Shown here piece after piece: positions 17,788-25,823 of a stretch of 64,000 bases of DNA. The stretch spans positions 1 through 64,000 of the forward strand of contig JAXLUN010000007.1 in the NCBI GenBank assembly GCA_046329535.1. The letters are read 5' to 3'. A program made the position numbers and the translations under genes. The notes below the pieces were generated by a model that was given only the letters and a program-made list of their open reading frames with translations, had not been told where the DNA came from and did not search any database. The stretch's first letter is position 1; each line of letters starts with the position of its first letter. This DNA comes from Bog-950 sp046329535 (lineage in GTDB: Bacteria; Bacteroidota; Bacteroidia; Chitinophagales; LD1).

Positions 17788-18936
17788 TTACGAATGGCCA
17801 GTAATAATATTCTTTTGAATATCTGTGGTGCCCGAATAAATGAGTGAAGCGTATAAATCACGGTATTCTCTTTCCACTTCATTTTCCATTAAGTAACCGG
17901 CAGCTCCGTAAAGTGCCTGAATATTTTTTACCGCCTCTACCCCTCTCTCCGACACAAAAAGTTTTGCCATGGATGATTTCACCAGAGCATTAGACGCTTT
18001 TTCATCGATTGCGAGAGCAGCATCATACACCAGCAAGCGCCCCGCATTGATTACCGTTTGAACTTCTGCCAGGGTATGTGCAATGTTTTGAAAGCCCAGA
18101 ATCTTCTTGCCTCCCACTTTTCGTTTCTTACAAAAACTCAATGCTTTGCGGTAGACCCGCTCCAGTTGGCCGATGTGCAGGGCTGCCAGCACTGTTCGTT
18201 CCCATACCATACTTTCGCTGAACATAGAGGCCCCACTTCCTTCTTCCCCTAAGCGTAATGATTCCTCTACAAAAACAGAATTGAAACTGACGTGTGCCAT
18301 ATGGCAGGTCTTCAGCCCCATTTTATCTTTCACTTCTGAAACCTCCACTCCTGCTCTATCAGCAGGAATGATAAAGGCAGATACCCCACCAAAGAAACCC
18401 TTCTCCTTATCTGTCATCACATAAACTACCAATACATCAGCCACCGGGGCATTGGTTATGTATATCTTCTGTGCCGTAATTTCATATCCATTCGTTTTTC
18501 GAACAGCAAGCCCTTCCATATTGAACACATCAGAGCCGGCATTGTGTTCGGTAATTGCATTGGCAGCAATTAATTGTCCGGTTGCCAGTTGAGACAGATA
18601 GCTGCTTTTTAAAAAATCACTGCCGTGAATTGAAAGAGGAATAACGGAACCCAGAAAATGTGCCCCGATGGAGAATGCTAATCCATTATTCAAACAACCT
18701 AAACCGAATCCTTCGTAAGCTGCACATGTTTGTGCTGCCGTATAGTTTCGCCCGCCCCAGGTATCAGCAACTGTGAGTCCACCCAGAGGCAAAGTGCCGG
18801 TTGACTGCCATTTTGCTTTATCAAAGAAACTCTGCTTATCCTGTATCAACAACTCATCGGATGAAATCAGCTTCATACCAAAATCGGCAAACTCCTCTCG
18901 TATTTTTTTATAGTCCGGTATTATTCTGTTTATCAT
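17788..18936 (-). CDS. Acyl-CoA dehydrogenase-family flavoprotein, candidate carrier-bound prolyl dehydrogenase (PltE/PigA-like)
   Basis: 382 residues. ACAD-fold landmarks are present: AITEHNAGSD (127-135, FAD/substrate loop), YITNA (159-163) and a C-terminal REYRDLYASLIYSGTTDI (356-373). The usual catalytic Glu of the IYEGT motif is Ser368, but a Glu is found at residue 246 in WERTVLA, the helix position used by isovaleryl-CoA dehydrogenases and, as I recall, by PigA-type prolyl-carrier oxidases. The gene overlaps the adenylation enzyme by 29 bp and lies two genes from a free carrier protein, as in pyoluteorin/prodigiosin loci. Inferred role: two-step oxidation of a carrier-tethered prolyl to pyrrolyl. 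An ordinary acyl-CoA substrate cannot be excluded. Confidence 0.75.
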   Translation of the reverse strand: MINRIIPDYKKIREEFADFGMKLISSDELLIQDKQSFFDKAKWQSTGTLPLGGLTVADTWGGRNYTAAQTCAAYEGFGLGCLNNGLAFSIGAHFLGSVIPLSIHGSDFLKSSYLSQLATGQLIAANAITEHNAGSDVFNMEGLAVRKTNGYEITAQKIYITNAPVADVLVVYVMTDKEKGFFGGVSAFIIPADRAGVEVSEVKDKMGLKTCHMAHVSFNSVFVEESLRLGEEGSGASMFSESMVWERTVLAALHIGQLERVYRKALSFCKKRKVGGKKILGFQNIAHTLAEVQTVINAGRLLVYDAALAIDEKASNALVKSSMAKLFVSERGVEAVKNIQALYGAAGYLMENEVEREYRDLYASLIYSGTTDIQKNIITGHS

Positions 18937-20407
18937 TATACGTTCTTAATAAAGTTGCGTTATCAATTTTATGATTAGAGTTCATTGGAAACTCATCGGT
19001 AAAGATAAAATTGTCGGGCACCATGTAGTAAGGAAGATGCTCCTGACAGTAATTTTTCAAAAACAAGAAATCATATATTTTCTTTGACACCATGAAAGCA
19101 AAAAGCTTCACCATGTCGCCTTGAATATGTGCCATTACATGAGACTCCATAACTCCCGACAGTTTATTCAAGCATAACTCAATTTCGGCCGGCTCAATTC
19201 TGAACCCATTCTTCTTTACCATACGGTCTGAGCGCGAGATATAAGCCAGGTTTCTATCAAATACCTGCTCGACAATATCTCCGGTGTTGTAATAAAGCTT
19301 GCCGTTTATGTTCTGCAAGCCGCTTTGATTGATGTAGCCCGCCATAATACCCGGCCCTGAAACACTGAGTTCCGCGCCAACAGAAGTTTCTAAGTATAAG
19401 ACACTTGCCCAATTACAGGGCTCACCAATGGGTACCGAAAGAGGATACTTCACTTCATCCTGCAGGCTGACCTTGCAGGCGGTGCAGACATTCGTTTCGG
19501 TGGGGCCGTAAAGATTGTACACCACTGCCTGGGAAAACTGCTTTACCAATGCATGGAACAAACTCCACTTAAATAACTCACCAGCCACCTGTAAAGACTT
19601 GACAGCGGTAAAGTCATGCCTTTCCGGTTTACCGGTCGTGAGGAGCCAGCTAAAAAAAGAAGGCGTGGAATAGATGACCTCAATCTTCTTTTCCTCAATT
19701 AAACCGGTCATTAGCCTGCTGTTAACCAGATATTGCGCAGATGGCAGCAACAAACTTCCGCCACAAATAAGCGGATAGAATAAATCGAAAACAGACAAAT
19801 CAAACTGAAAGGGAGCTATTGAGATAAACCTGGAGCCTGTGGGGTAGTTAAAAGTGTCCTTACACCAGTTTAAAAATGTCAAAGCACTTTGATGTGTATG
19901 CATTATCCCCTTGGGGATGCCCGTTGACCCGGAAGTGAATAACACATATGCTAAATTGGAAGTGTAAGACGTATAATCAATGAACTTAATAACCCAATAA
20001 TCTGAATTGAGAGACACTTTTTGATAGAAAATATTTGAAGATGTAAGTGAGTTACAAAATGAATCCAAGAATTTTGCCTGTATTACAAAAGCTGCCGGCC
20101 TGGCCGATTGGATAATTTGCAGGATTCGATAGAAAGGAGAACGATAATCAACAGGCATATAGGCGTTACCTGAATTCAGAACCGAATAAATCAGTGCCGG
20201 CACGTGAATATTCTTTTCACTCAAAATGCCAACCAGTACATTTGAATACCCGATATAGTCATTTAGTTTCTCTGTGATGCCGGTGATCAAATTACTCAAC
20301 TCCGCATATGAAATTGAATGCCCGTCTGTATCGTATAATGCTTCCCTATCAGCGTACTGCGAGAAACTGTTATGCAGTATGTAGTTCAGAGCATTCAGTG
20401 CGTTCAA
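18908..20407 (-). CDS. Free-standing amino-acid adenylation enzyme, probable proline activator (PltF/PigI-like)
   Basis: 499 residues, a single NRPS A domain. Visible motifs: A3 LFTSGSTGIPKG (156-167), A4 FDLSVFDLF (202-210), A5 NLYGPTETNVC (298-308), A7 YNTGD (373-377), A8 RSDRMVKKNGFRIEP (392-406) and A10 NHKID with Lys480. By eye the specificity pocket is D203 L204 F207 Y246 Q273 A275 L299 V307 C308 K480. From memory, proline enzymes of the PltF/RedM type have DLLYLALVCK, so eight of ten agree. DltA (D-Ala) has the same size but a different pocket. It would load the carrier protein encoded just upstream, whose stop overlaps this start. Confidence 0.8.
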   Translation of the reverse strand: MNALNALNYILHNSFSQYADREALYDTDGHSISYAELSNLITGITEKLNDYIGYSNVLVGILSEKNIHVPALIYSVLNSGNAYMPVDYRSPFYRILQIIQSARPAAFVIQAKFLDSFCNSLTSSNIFYQKVSLNSDYWVIKFIDYTSYTSNLAYVLFTSGSTGIPKGIMHTHQSALTFLNWCKDTFNYPTGSRFISIAPFQFDLSVFDLFYPLICGGSLLLPSAQYLVNSRLMTGLIEEKKIEVIYSTPSFFSWLLTTGKPERHDFTAVKSLQVAGELFKWSLFHALVKQFSQAVVYNLYGPTETNVCTACKVSLQDEVKYPLSVPIGEPCNWASVLYLETSVGAELSVSGPGIMAGYINQSGLQNINGKLYYNTGDIVEQVFDRNLAYISRSDRMVKKNGFRIEPAEIELCLNKLSGVMESHVMAHIQGDMVKLFAFMVSKKIYDFLFLKNYCQEHLPYYMVPDNFIFTDEFPMNSNHKIDNATLLRTYNDKQNNTGL

Positions 20408-20661
20408 TTTTTAGTTTTAATTGAGAGGAAATTCGCCAGAATGTTTATCGAATCCAGATTTTCTACGGTTACTTCATGTGCTTTAAATTCAATATTCAGC
20501 AACTCTTCGAAATGAGAAATTAGTTTAAGCGTCAAAATCGAATCCATCATACGATTACTAACTAAAGGCGAATCGTCAGTAAACCCAGTGGGTAAATTTC
20601 CGCTAAATACATTAAGTTTCAGATAGTTTCTTATCTCATTCTTTAACTGTTCATGTTCCAT
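20404..20661 (-). CDS. Free-standing peptidyl/acyl carrier protein (PltL/DltC-like)
   Basis: 85 residues, a single four-helix carrier domain. The phosphopantetheine-attachment serine is Ser41 in MMDSILTLKL. Length and the DSI motif fit both PltL/PigG (proline carrier) and DltC. The gene lies between the MBOAT-SGNH gene (4 bp gap) and the adenylation gene (4 bp overlap), so it is very likely their shared partner: loaded by the A enzyme, oxidised by the ACAD-like protein and delivered to the MBOAT. Confidence 0.85.
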   Translation of the reverse strand: MEHEQLKNEIRNYLKLNVFSGNLPTGFTDDSPLVSNRMMDSILTLKLISHFEELLNIEFKAHEVTVENLDSINILANFLSIKTKN

Positions 20662-20665
20662 ATTT

Positions 20666-23140
20666 CTATTTATTCAGTATGTGATTATTTGAATCGGAGA
20701 GCAAATTATAAAATGCTTCGGCAAGTAAAAAATGTCCGTATTTATTAGGGTGTGGATCAGTATCACTTATGGAAATATCCTTAGGAGATACATTTAGAAA
20801 AACGGTCTTCATAGTAAAAACTTTAAACCCAGCTTTGATGGCAGGCCGTTCAACTTCATCAATTTTCTGTTGAGTTATGATGTCATTTGTAGTGGGAAGA
20901 AATATCCATACCGGTTGTATGTTATTCAGTCTGCATAAACTAACCATTTCCTGATATGTCCACATTGTAATTTGAGACATATATGGCCGTAATCTCTCCT
21001 TCAACTCAAAATCGCTCATGAATTGCTTCACTCCGCTGTTAACTTTGATTTTTTTTAGAAACTCATACTTCAGATTTGTACCGTTCTTGATATATCTGGC
21101 AAAAAAACCGGTTGCTCTGCGCAACTCATCTGTGTGAGCGAAAACAATCACCACATCAGGTTTATACATAATTACCTTGGCGTTGAGCAATTCAAGCTCG
21201 TGTACAGAAGTGTAACCGCCCATTGAAAAATTGAGTATTTCTACCGAGTCCGCCTGTAATCGCTCATTCAATCTTTTCTCAGTAATAGACTCAAATATTT
21301 CATGGTTATTGACACCAGCACCCAACTCATAAGATGCCCCCAATATAGCAATACGTATACAATTGTCTGGCTTTAACTTACTATACTCTTTATCACGAAT
21401 ACCAAAACTATTAGTTTGAATTGTATAACCATTCAGAGAAACATTTGCTTGAGAGGTAAACTGATTAACTAACAAATCATTGGTACGAACACTGACTTTA
21501 TCCAGTGCATCAAAACGTTTCGCTCTTTTTAGATTCAGCTCCCAATTATTACTAACATTCAAAACAGACTCATAGTATCCAGTTTCAGCTTTTTCAATAT
21601 CTGCCTGATTCAATTTAACAGGCTGCTTAATTGCAGCGATAAGTATGTTATCGGTCTTAAGCTTACAAATGGCTAATAGAAACAAAAGCATAATAAAAAT
21701 ATATGGAGCCGCTATCAATAACCTGTTTAGTCTAAACTTTACTGTCAGTATATTTATAAAATAAAAACCCAACGTATATACCAGCACAAAAATGACCATT
21801 ATTACAAACAGATATACTATCTGATGCCAGGAAACAAACATCCCTTTAGATATAACATAAAAAAAATCTGTAAGCCTGTCTGATTTCCATAAGAACCATA
21901 AAAACAACATACTAAACGTAACCATTATTACCCCTAAAGATTCTCGAAACAACTCAGGAATACTTTTGCCTTCGACTTGTGGATGTGAGGCAACTTCGTC
22001 TGAACTTTTAGAAGTAAATGTTACCAGCAAGCCAAGTATAAGCCAGAATAAAAAATCATTGTATGAAACAGATAAACTACCCGCAATACCCAATCTTTGG
22101 TATATATGGAACAACCAAGATGTTATAAATGTGAAGAAGATAGAAATACTAAAGGCATATTTCGTTTTTTTTCGGATAGCAAAAAAAAACGGTAGGTAAA
22201 TGAGTTTCATCATAAAAGCCCTCCAGTATACATTCACTTTTCTCCAAAAGTCAATGAAAGAGTGTGCAAGTAAAAAATTACCAAAAGGGGCTGGCATGTT
22301 AAATCCGAATGCAACAATCAACCCGATGAACAAAGTGCATATGCCGCTTAATTTCAATACCGTTACATAGCCAACAGAGAGATATAACAACAGAGAAGGG
22401 AGATCTGTGACATCAGAAACAGGAATATACACTAAAGCATAAACTACCTTGTATATAACAAGTTGCAATACACCTAATGAAATAAACACCATTGATTGAT
22501 GGAACAATCGCAAAGATGGTATCTCACAATAACTTTTTACAAAGGTCCTATAGTCAAGTATGGGGGAAAAAAGAAATGATAAGTTGGGAAAAGAAAACAG
22601 ATATGCCAGATTTATCCAGTGGTTTTTGCTTAAAGCAGCATACTGTGAATCGTAGAGTAGTATTAGAACCCTAAACATAACAATCGACAGCAGAAAAGGA
22701 ACAACCAAATTCAATCTTGGCAGATATAATAAATCGCTTCTGAGTATGACGAACATAACCAGGAGGATTATTGCCAGAACAGCGCTCCATATCCATCTCA
22801 ATCCATGGAATAATATCACATAAAACAATAGAATACAAACCAGTAACAAACCGCCACTGAAATACCCAAAAGCGTAAATCGATGACGTGATAAAAACCAG
22901 AATAAAAATAAATGCTTTGAACCTAGCAGGTAGAAGTGACGAAACTAAAAAGCCCGGGACAATAAAAATTGCCAGTTTAGTTATGCCTGACTCAGTTTCA
23001 ATATGAAGAATATCAAGTGAGTAGAGTGTAACCCAGAGGAGAATAGCATATAAAAATACAATACCCCAATAAGCATATCCTACAGGTCGATCAGAAGTAA
23101 CATCTACATGGGGAAAAACATAATCAAAAAGTCTACGCAT
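20666..23140 (-). CDS. MBOAT acyltransferase fused to an SGNH-hydrolase-like domain (DltB/DltD- or AlgI-like plus SGNH)
   Basis: 824 residues. The N-terminal about 490 residues are polytopic. They contain an MBOAT signature (SFIDFWRKVNVYWR, 294-307) and the membrane histidine His345 in SWLFH. Further membrane helices (about 400-490) lead to a C-terminal SGNH domain: ILGASYELG (599-607, Ser603, where GDS is usual), a GGYTS block (641), an AHTDE block (668) and DTDPHPN (793-799). MBOATs pass an acyl group from a carrier across the membrane; the SGNH partner completes O-acylation of an exported glycan or polymer. Finding both in one chain next to a carrier protein and an A enzyme recalls the Dlt pathway. 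The acceptor is unknown. Confidence 0.8.
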   Translation of the reverse strand: MRRLFDYVFPHVDVTSDRPVGYAYWGIVFLYAILLWVTLYSLDILHIETESGITKLAIFIVPGFLVSSLLPARFKAFIFILVFITSSIYAFGYFSGGLLLVCILLFYVILFHGLRWIWSAVLAIILLVMFVILRSDLLYLPRLNLVVPFLLSIVMFRVLILLYDSQYAALSKNHWINLAYLFSFPNLSFLFSPILDYRTFVKSYCEIPSLRLFHQSMVFISLGVLQLVIYKVVYALVYIPVSDVTDLPSLLLYLSVGYVTVLKLSGICTLFIGLIVAFGFNMPAPFGNFLLAHSFIDFWRKVNVYWRAFMMKLIYLPFFFAIRKKTKYAFSISIFFTFITSWLFHIYQRLGIAGSLSVSYNDFLFWLILGLLVTFTSKSSDEVASHPQVEGKSIPELFRESLGVIMVTFSMLFLWFLWKSDRLTDFFYVISKGMFVSWHQIVYLFVIMVIFVLVYTLGFYFINILTVKFRLNRLLIAAPYIFIMLLFLLAICKLKTDNILIAAIKQPVKLNQADIEKAETGYYESVLNVSNNWELNLKRAKRFDALDKVSVRTNDLLVNQFTSQANVSLNGYTIQTNSFGIRDKEYSKLKPDNCIRIAILGASYELGAGVNNHEIFESITEKRLNERLQADSVEILNFSMGGYTSVHELELLNAKVIMYKPDVVIVFAHTDELRRATGFFARYIKNGTNLKYEFLKKIKVNSGVKQFMSDFELKERLRPYMSQITMWTYQEMVSLCRLNNIQPVWIFLPTTNDIITQQKIDEVERPAIKAGFKVFTMKTVFLNVSPKDISISDTDPHPNKYGHFLLAEAFYNLLSDSNNHILNK

Positions 23141-23145
23141 GTATA

Positions 23146-23976
23146 TTACAGTTCGTATTTAAGATGCGCCAATAGCGAAACAACTTCATCATCTGAATAA
23201 ATAAACTCCAAATCAGATTGACTTATATTACCTTTCCAATTACCAATTTCTCCCTTACGAAAAAAATGCTCATTACTTAATCTGGAAAACCACCCTCCAT
23301 GCGTCTCCTCCAGAAACTTCAAACTTTCGAAGTTTGTTTTTTTCTGAATTAAATCAAATGGGACATTCAATTGTATTGAGCAAAAATCTGCAATTCTTCT
23401 TAATGAATTCTCAAAATCATTTTTCAAAGACTCGTAACTCAACAATAAAAAAGTATCCGGCTTTAGCACAGAAGCGCTCAGCGCTTTGTTAACGTGTGAC
23501 TTCCAACTGCCAAAAGGCGTGTGCAATTGGTCACTTCTGATAAATTCAGAGAAAGAGCCATTAAACAGTTTGAGCGATGTCTGATAATGAAAATAGGATA
23601 ATATCACATCCCTATAATCTCTATAAATGTAAATCACCCTTGGAAAATCTTCAAAAAAGGTATCATGGGTCTTGATAATTCTTCCAGACTTTTTTCTATC
23701 GATTATATCTTTCGAAACATAGACATCTGGCACTAAATATTCCAATTGATCTAATGTGATTAAACTATCATCATTAGTAATCATGTAAGCGACAAGATAC
23801 CTTAACCATGTATTCCCTGATTTGGGATATGATACTAAATAGATATCGTCAGAGAGTATTTCCCGAATCTGCATTAGGAACGCAGCTCGGTTAATAAAAC
23901 CTAACTGGTAAGGGAGCCAACGAATATATTGCATCGCCAATCTACTAGAACTAATGTTGGCCTTAATCCCATTCAT
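23146..23976 (-). CDS. Sulfotransferase (cytosolic sulfotransferase type)
   Basis: 276 residues. The 5'-phosphosulfate loop of PAPS-dependent sulfotransferases is seen as VSYPKSGNTWLR (about 48-59). A second PAPS-contact region, RVIYIYRDYRDVILSYFHY, lies near residue 112, and the C-terminal RKGEIGNWK motif is typical of the Sulfotransfer_1 type. It transfers sulfate from PAPS to a hydroxyl. The gene sits 5 bp before the MBOAT gene and overlaps the next sulfotransferase by 14 bp, so it belongs to the same unit. The acceptor is unknown, probably a sugar or lipid made by the cluster. Confidence 0.85.
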   Translation of the reverse strand: MNGIKANISSSRLAMQYIRWLPYQLGFINRAAFLMQIREILSDDIYLVSYPKSGNTWLRYLVAYMITNDDSLITLDQLEYLVPDVYVSKDIIDRKKSGRIIKTHDTFFEDFPRVIYIYRDYRDVILSYFHYQTSLKLFNGSFSEFIRSDQLHTPFGSWKSHVNKALSASVLKPDTFLLLSYESLKNDFENSLRRIADFCSIQLNVPFDLIQKKTNFESLKFLEETHGGWFSRLSNEHFFRKGEIGNWKGNISQSDLEFIYSDDEVVSLLAHLKYEL

Positions 23977-24835
23977 AGTTTACATTTAGAAAATCATACA
24001 ACTCCTCATTATATGGCTTATAGAAATCGGATAGAATCTTCCTAGTTGAGGATTTCATCTTCGCTTCATAACTACCTTTGTTAAATATGTCAAACCTGAT
24101 TTCGTAGCTACCATGCAGGTTTAAAAAATTGGTAATTAACTTAAAAGTGATTTCCGGCTGGAGAAACAATTGCTCACTCTTTAAGACCAACAAATTGTCT
24201 TTAAACAGATTCATCCAGGATTTTATATACCGAATATATACCCCGCGCTTTCTATACGTTAAGCGTTGGTATACGTAACTATGATAAGGACAATCTGCCA
24301 CATACTTACTCTCCTCTTCCAAACGTTTATCCTCTAATTCCAATGCTCTCTCAAATGATAATTTTTCAAAACCAAACCTGCATGCCATTTGATAATTTGA
24401 GTATGCTCTATCAATTGGATTTCGGAGCAATAGAATAACTTTAGCGTTTGGGAAATCAGAATATAGCTTTTCAGGTGCTTCGGGCGCATCAAAGTAGTTA
24501 GGTGTCCCATCAAATGTTATTGAATCAACACCATTCACCTTATCATACCATAATTTATACAAGCGGTGAGCAAAGTGCGATTTGTACCATTCAACACCTT
24601 TTGCATAATTTAATTCGTTATTAAAGAAATAAACATCCTTGCGTTGAGGAGAAATAATCTGAGGATGCTGTTCTAAATATTTACATAGTGATGTGGTACC
24701 GCCTTTTTGAACACCAGCAATAAAAAAGGCAGGATATATTCTATGAGCAGAAGTTATGCGTAAAAAATTTCCGGTCTTTTTTACGATATTGTCATCATAT
24801 AATTTATCGATATCATACCCGTTTTCAATACTCAT
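23963..24835 (-). CDS. Sulfotransferase (heparan-sulfate type)
   Basis: 290 residues. The PAPS-binding motif is FFIAGVQKGGTTSLCKYLEQHP (residues about 37-58), the form seen in N-deacetylase/sulfotransferase-like and bacterial Stf-type enzymes, with a second motif KVILLLRNPIDRAYSNYQM near 133. It is from a different sulfotransferase subfamily than its two neighbours, which suggests different acceptor positions. It overlaps the next gene by 14 bp. A divergent gene starts 28 bp away at 24864, so this gene heads the second half of the cluster. The substrate is unknown. Confidence 0.85.
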   Translation of the reverse strand: MSIENGYDIDKLYDDNIVKKTGNFLRITSAHRIYPAFFIAGVQKGGTTSLCKYLEQHPQIISPQRKDVYFFNNELNYAKGVEWYKSHFAHRLYKLWYDKVNGVDSITFDGTPNYFDAPEAPEKLYSDFPNAKVILLLRNPIDRAYSNYQMACRFGFEKLSFERALELEDKRLEEESKYVADCPYHSYVYQRLTYRKRGVYIRYIKSWMNLFKDNLLVLKSEQLFLQPEITFKLITNFLNLHGSYEIRFDIFNKGSYEAKMKSSTRKILSDFYKPYNEELYDFLNVNYEWD

Positions 24836-24863
24836 TTACAAGAATAATTTCACCTCTCTTTCA

Positions 24864-25820
24864 ATGAATAAAGTAAAAACAAACCCATTATTTGCACACA
24901 TCATTAACCCTGTTTTGGCAAATGAAAATAAGGAACTATTCGAAATACAGAAAACAACATTTGAAAGCATAACAGCCGCAAAGAATAACTTTAGCTACCC
25001 TGATTCAGTCACTTTGTTTACTGTTGGGCGCTACCCCTCATACCCATTTATTCCTTCAGCATTTTCTCAACTATATCCCCTAACAAGGGACATATCAGAT
25101 TTCGTGTCAAGCCAAAAATTCAAATTCCCGTTTTTAAATGATATACTGAGATCTGTGTATGAGAACTCAGAGGCGGAATATATCATCTATACAAATCTGG
25201 ATATCACACTTATGCCATACTTTTACGAATCGGTTCATGCTTATCTGAACAATGGATATGATGCACTAGTAATAAACAGACGAAGACTTCACAATAAACT
25301 ATCTACCGAAAAGAGGATGGAAGTACTATATGCTGAATCAGGCAAAAAACATCCTGGCTACGACTGCTTTGTTTTTAGAAGGACACTATTTGAAAAATTC
25401 ATTAAAAAAGATATATGCTTGGTAGCACCTCCTGCATGTAATGATCTGTTTTATAACATATTTACATTTGCAGACAATCCCAAACTACTAACTGACAAGC
25501 ATCTTACCTTTCATATTGGTTTAGAGTTATACAAGGATTGGGGGGAAAGAGAACATTGGAAAGCAAACTACAGAGAATACAATCGATTTCTGCAAGAAAT
25601 ACAACCTTACATCGATATATCGAAGTTTCCCGGAGCCGACTTACCGCTAATAAAAAGACACTTTAAATGGCTAATGAATCCAACGCTGGATTACAAAACA
25701 ATGTTTAAGTTAGATTTGCGCAGAGGTTTTAAAAAAAGTGTTGCGAAAGAAAAGGAAACATTTTATGCCGATTTTAAGCAGCGTTATCTTGAAATTCTCT
25801 TGCGCTATATCAGCTTTTAA
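24864..25820 (+). CDS. Unrecognised protein, possible GT-A-like glycosyltransferase, lying on the opposite strand within the cluster
   Basis: 318 residues from the ATG at 24864; an upstream GTG/ATG-like extension to 24756 would overlap the sulfotransferase and is rejected. There is no signal peptide or membrane helix. Visible features are HIINPVLANEN near the start, YIIYTNLDITLMPYFYES (about 113-130) and GYDCFVFRR, which recall a nucleotide-sugar enzyme with a DxD-like acidic motif (NLDI), but I cannot name the family. It is the only plus-strand gene among the 14 of this cluster, and its end lies 3 bp from the end of the convergent sulfotransferase gene. AT-rich like its neighbours. Function unknown. 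Confidence 0.65.
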   Translation: MNKVKTNPLFAHIINPVLANENKELFEIQKTTFESITAAKNNFSYPDSVTLFTVGRYPSYPFIPSAFSQLYPLTRDISDFVSSQKFKFPFLNDILRSVYENSEAEYIIYTNLDITLMPYFYESVHAYLNNGYDALVINRRRLHNKLSTEKRMEVLYAESGKKHPGYDCFVFRRTLFEKFIKKDICLVAPPACNDLFYNIFTFADNPKLLTDKHLTFHIGLELYKDWGEREHWKANYREYNRFLQEIQPYIDISKFPGADLPLIKRHFKWLMNPTLDYKTMFKLDLRRGFKKSVAKEKETFYADFKQRYLEILLRYISF

Positions 25821-25823
25821 CCT

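Noticed and set aside
20404..23140. Reading the MBOAT, carrier and A enzyme as a plain Dlt D-alanylation operon
   Set aside because: The pocket residues do not look like DltA, a prolyl-type dehydrogenase is part of the operon, and the organism looks Gram-negative without teichoic acid. Kept as an alternative only.
24756..24863. Longer start of the unknown plus-strand gene at 24756
   Set aside because: The extra 36 residues overlap the divergent sulfotransferase start and look like translated antisense; the ATG at 24864 is better.
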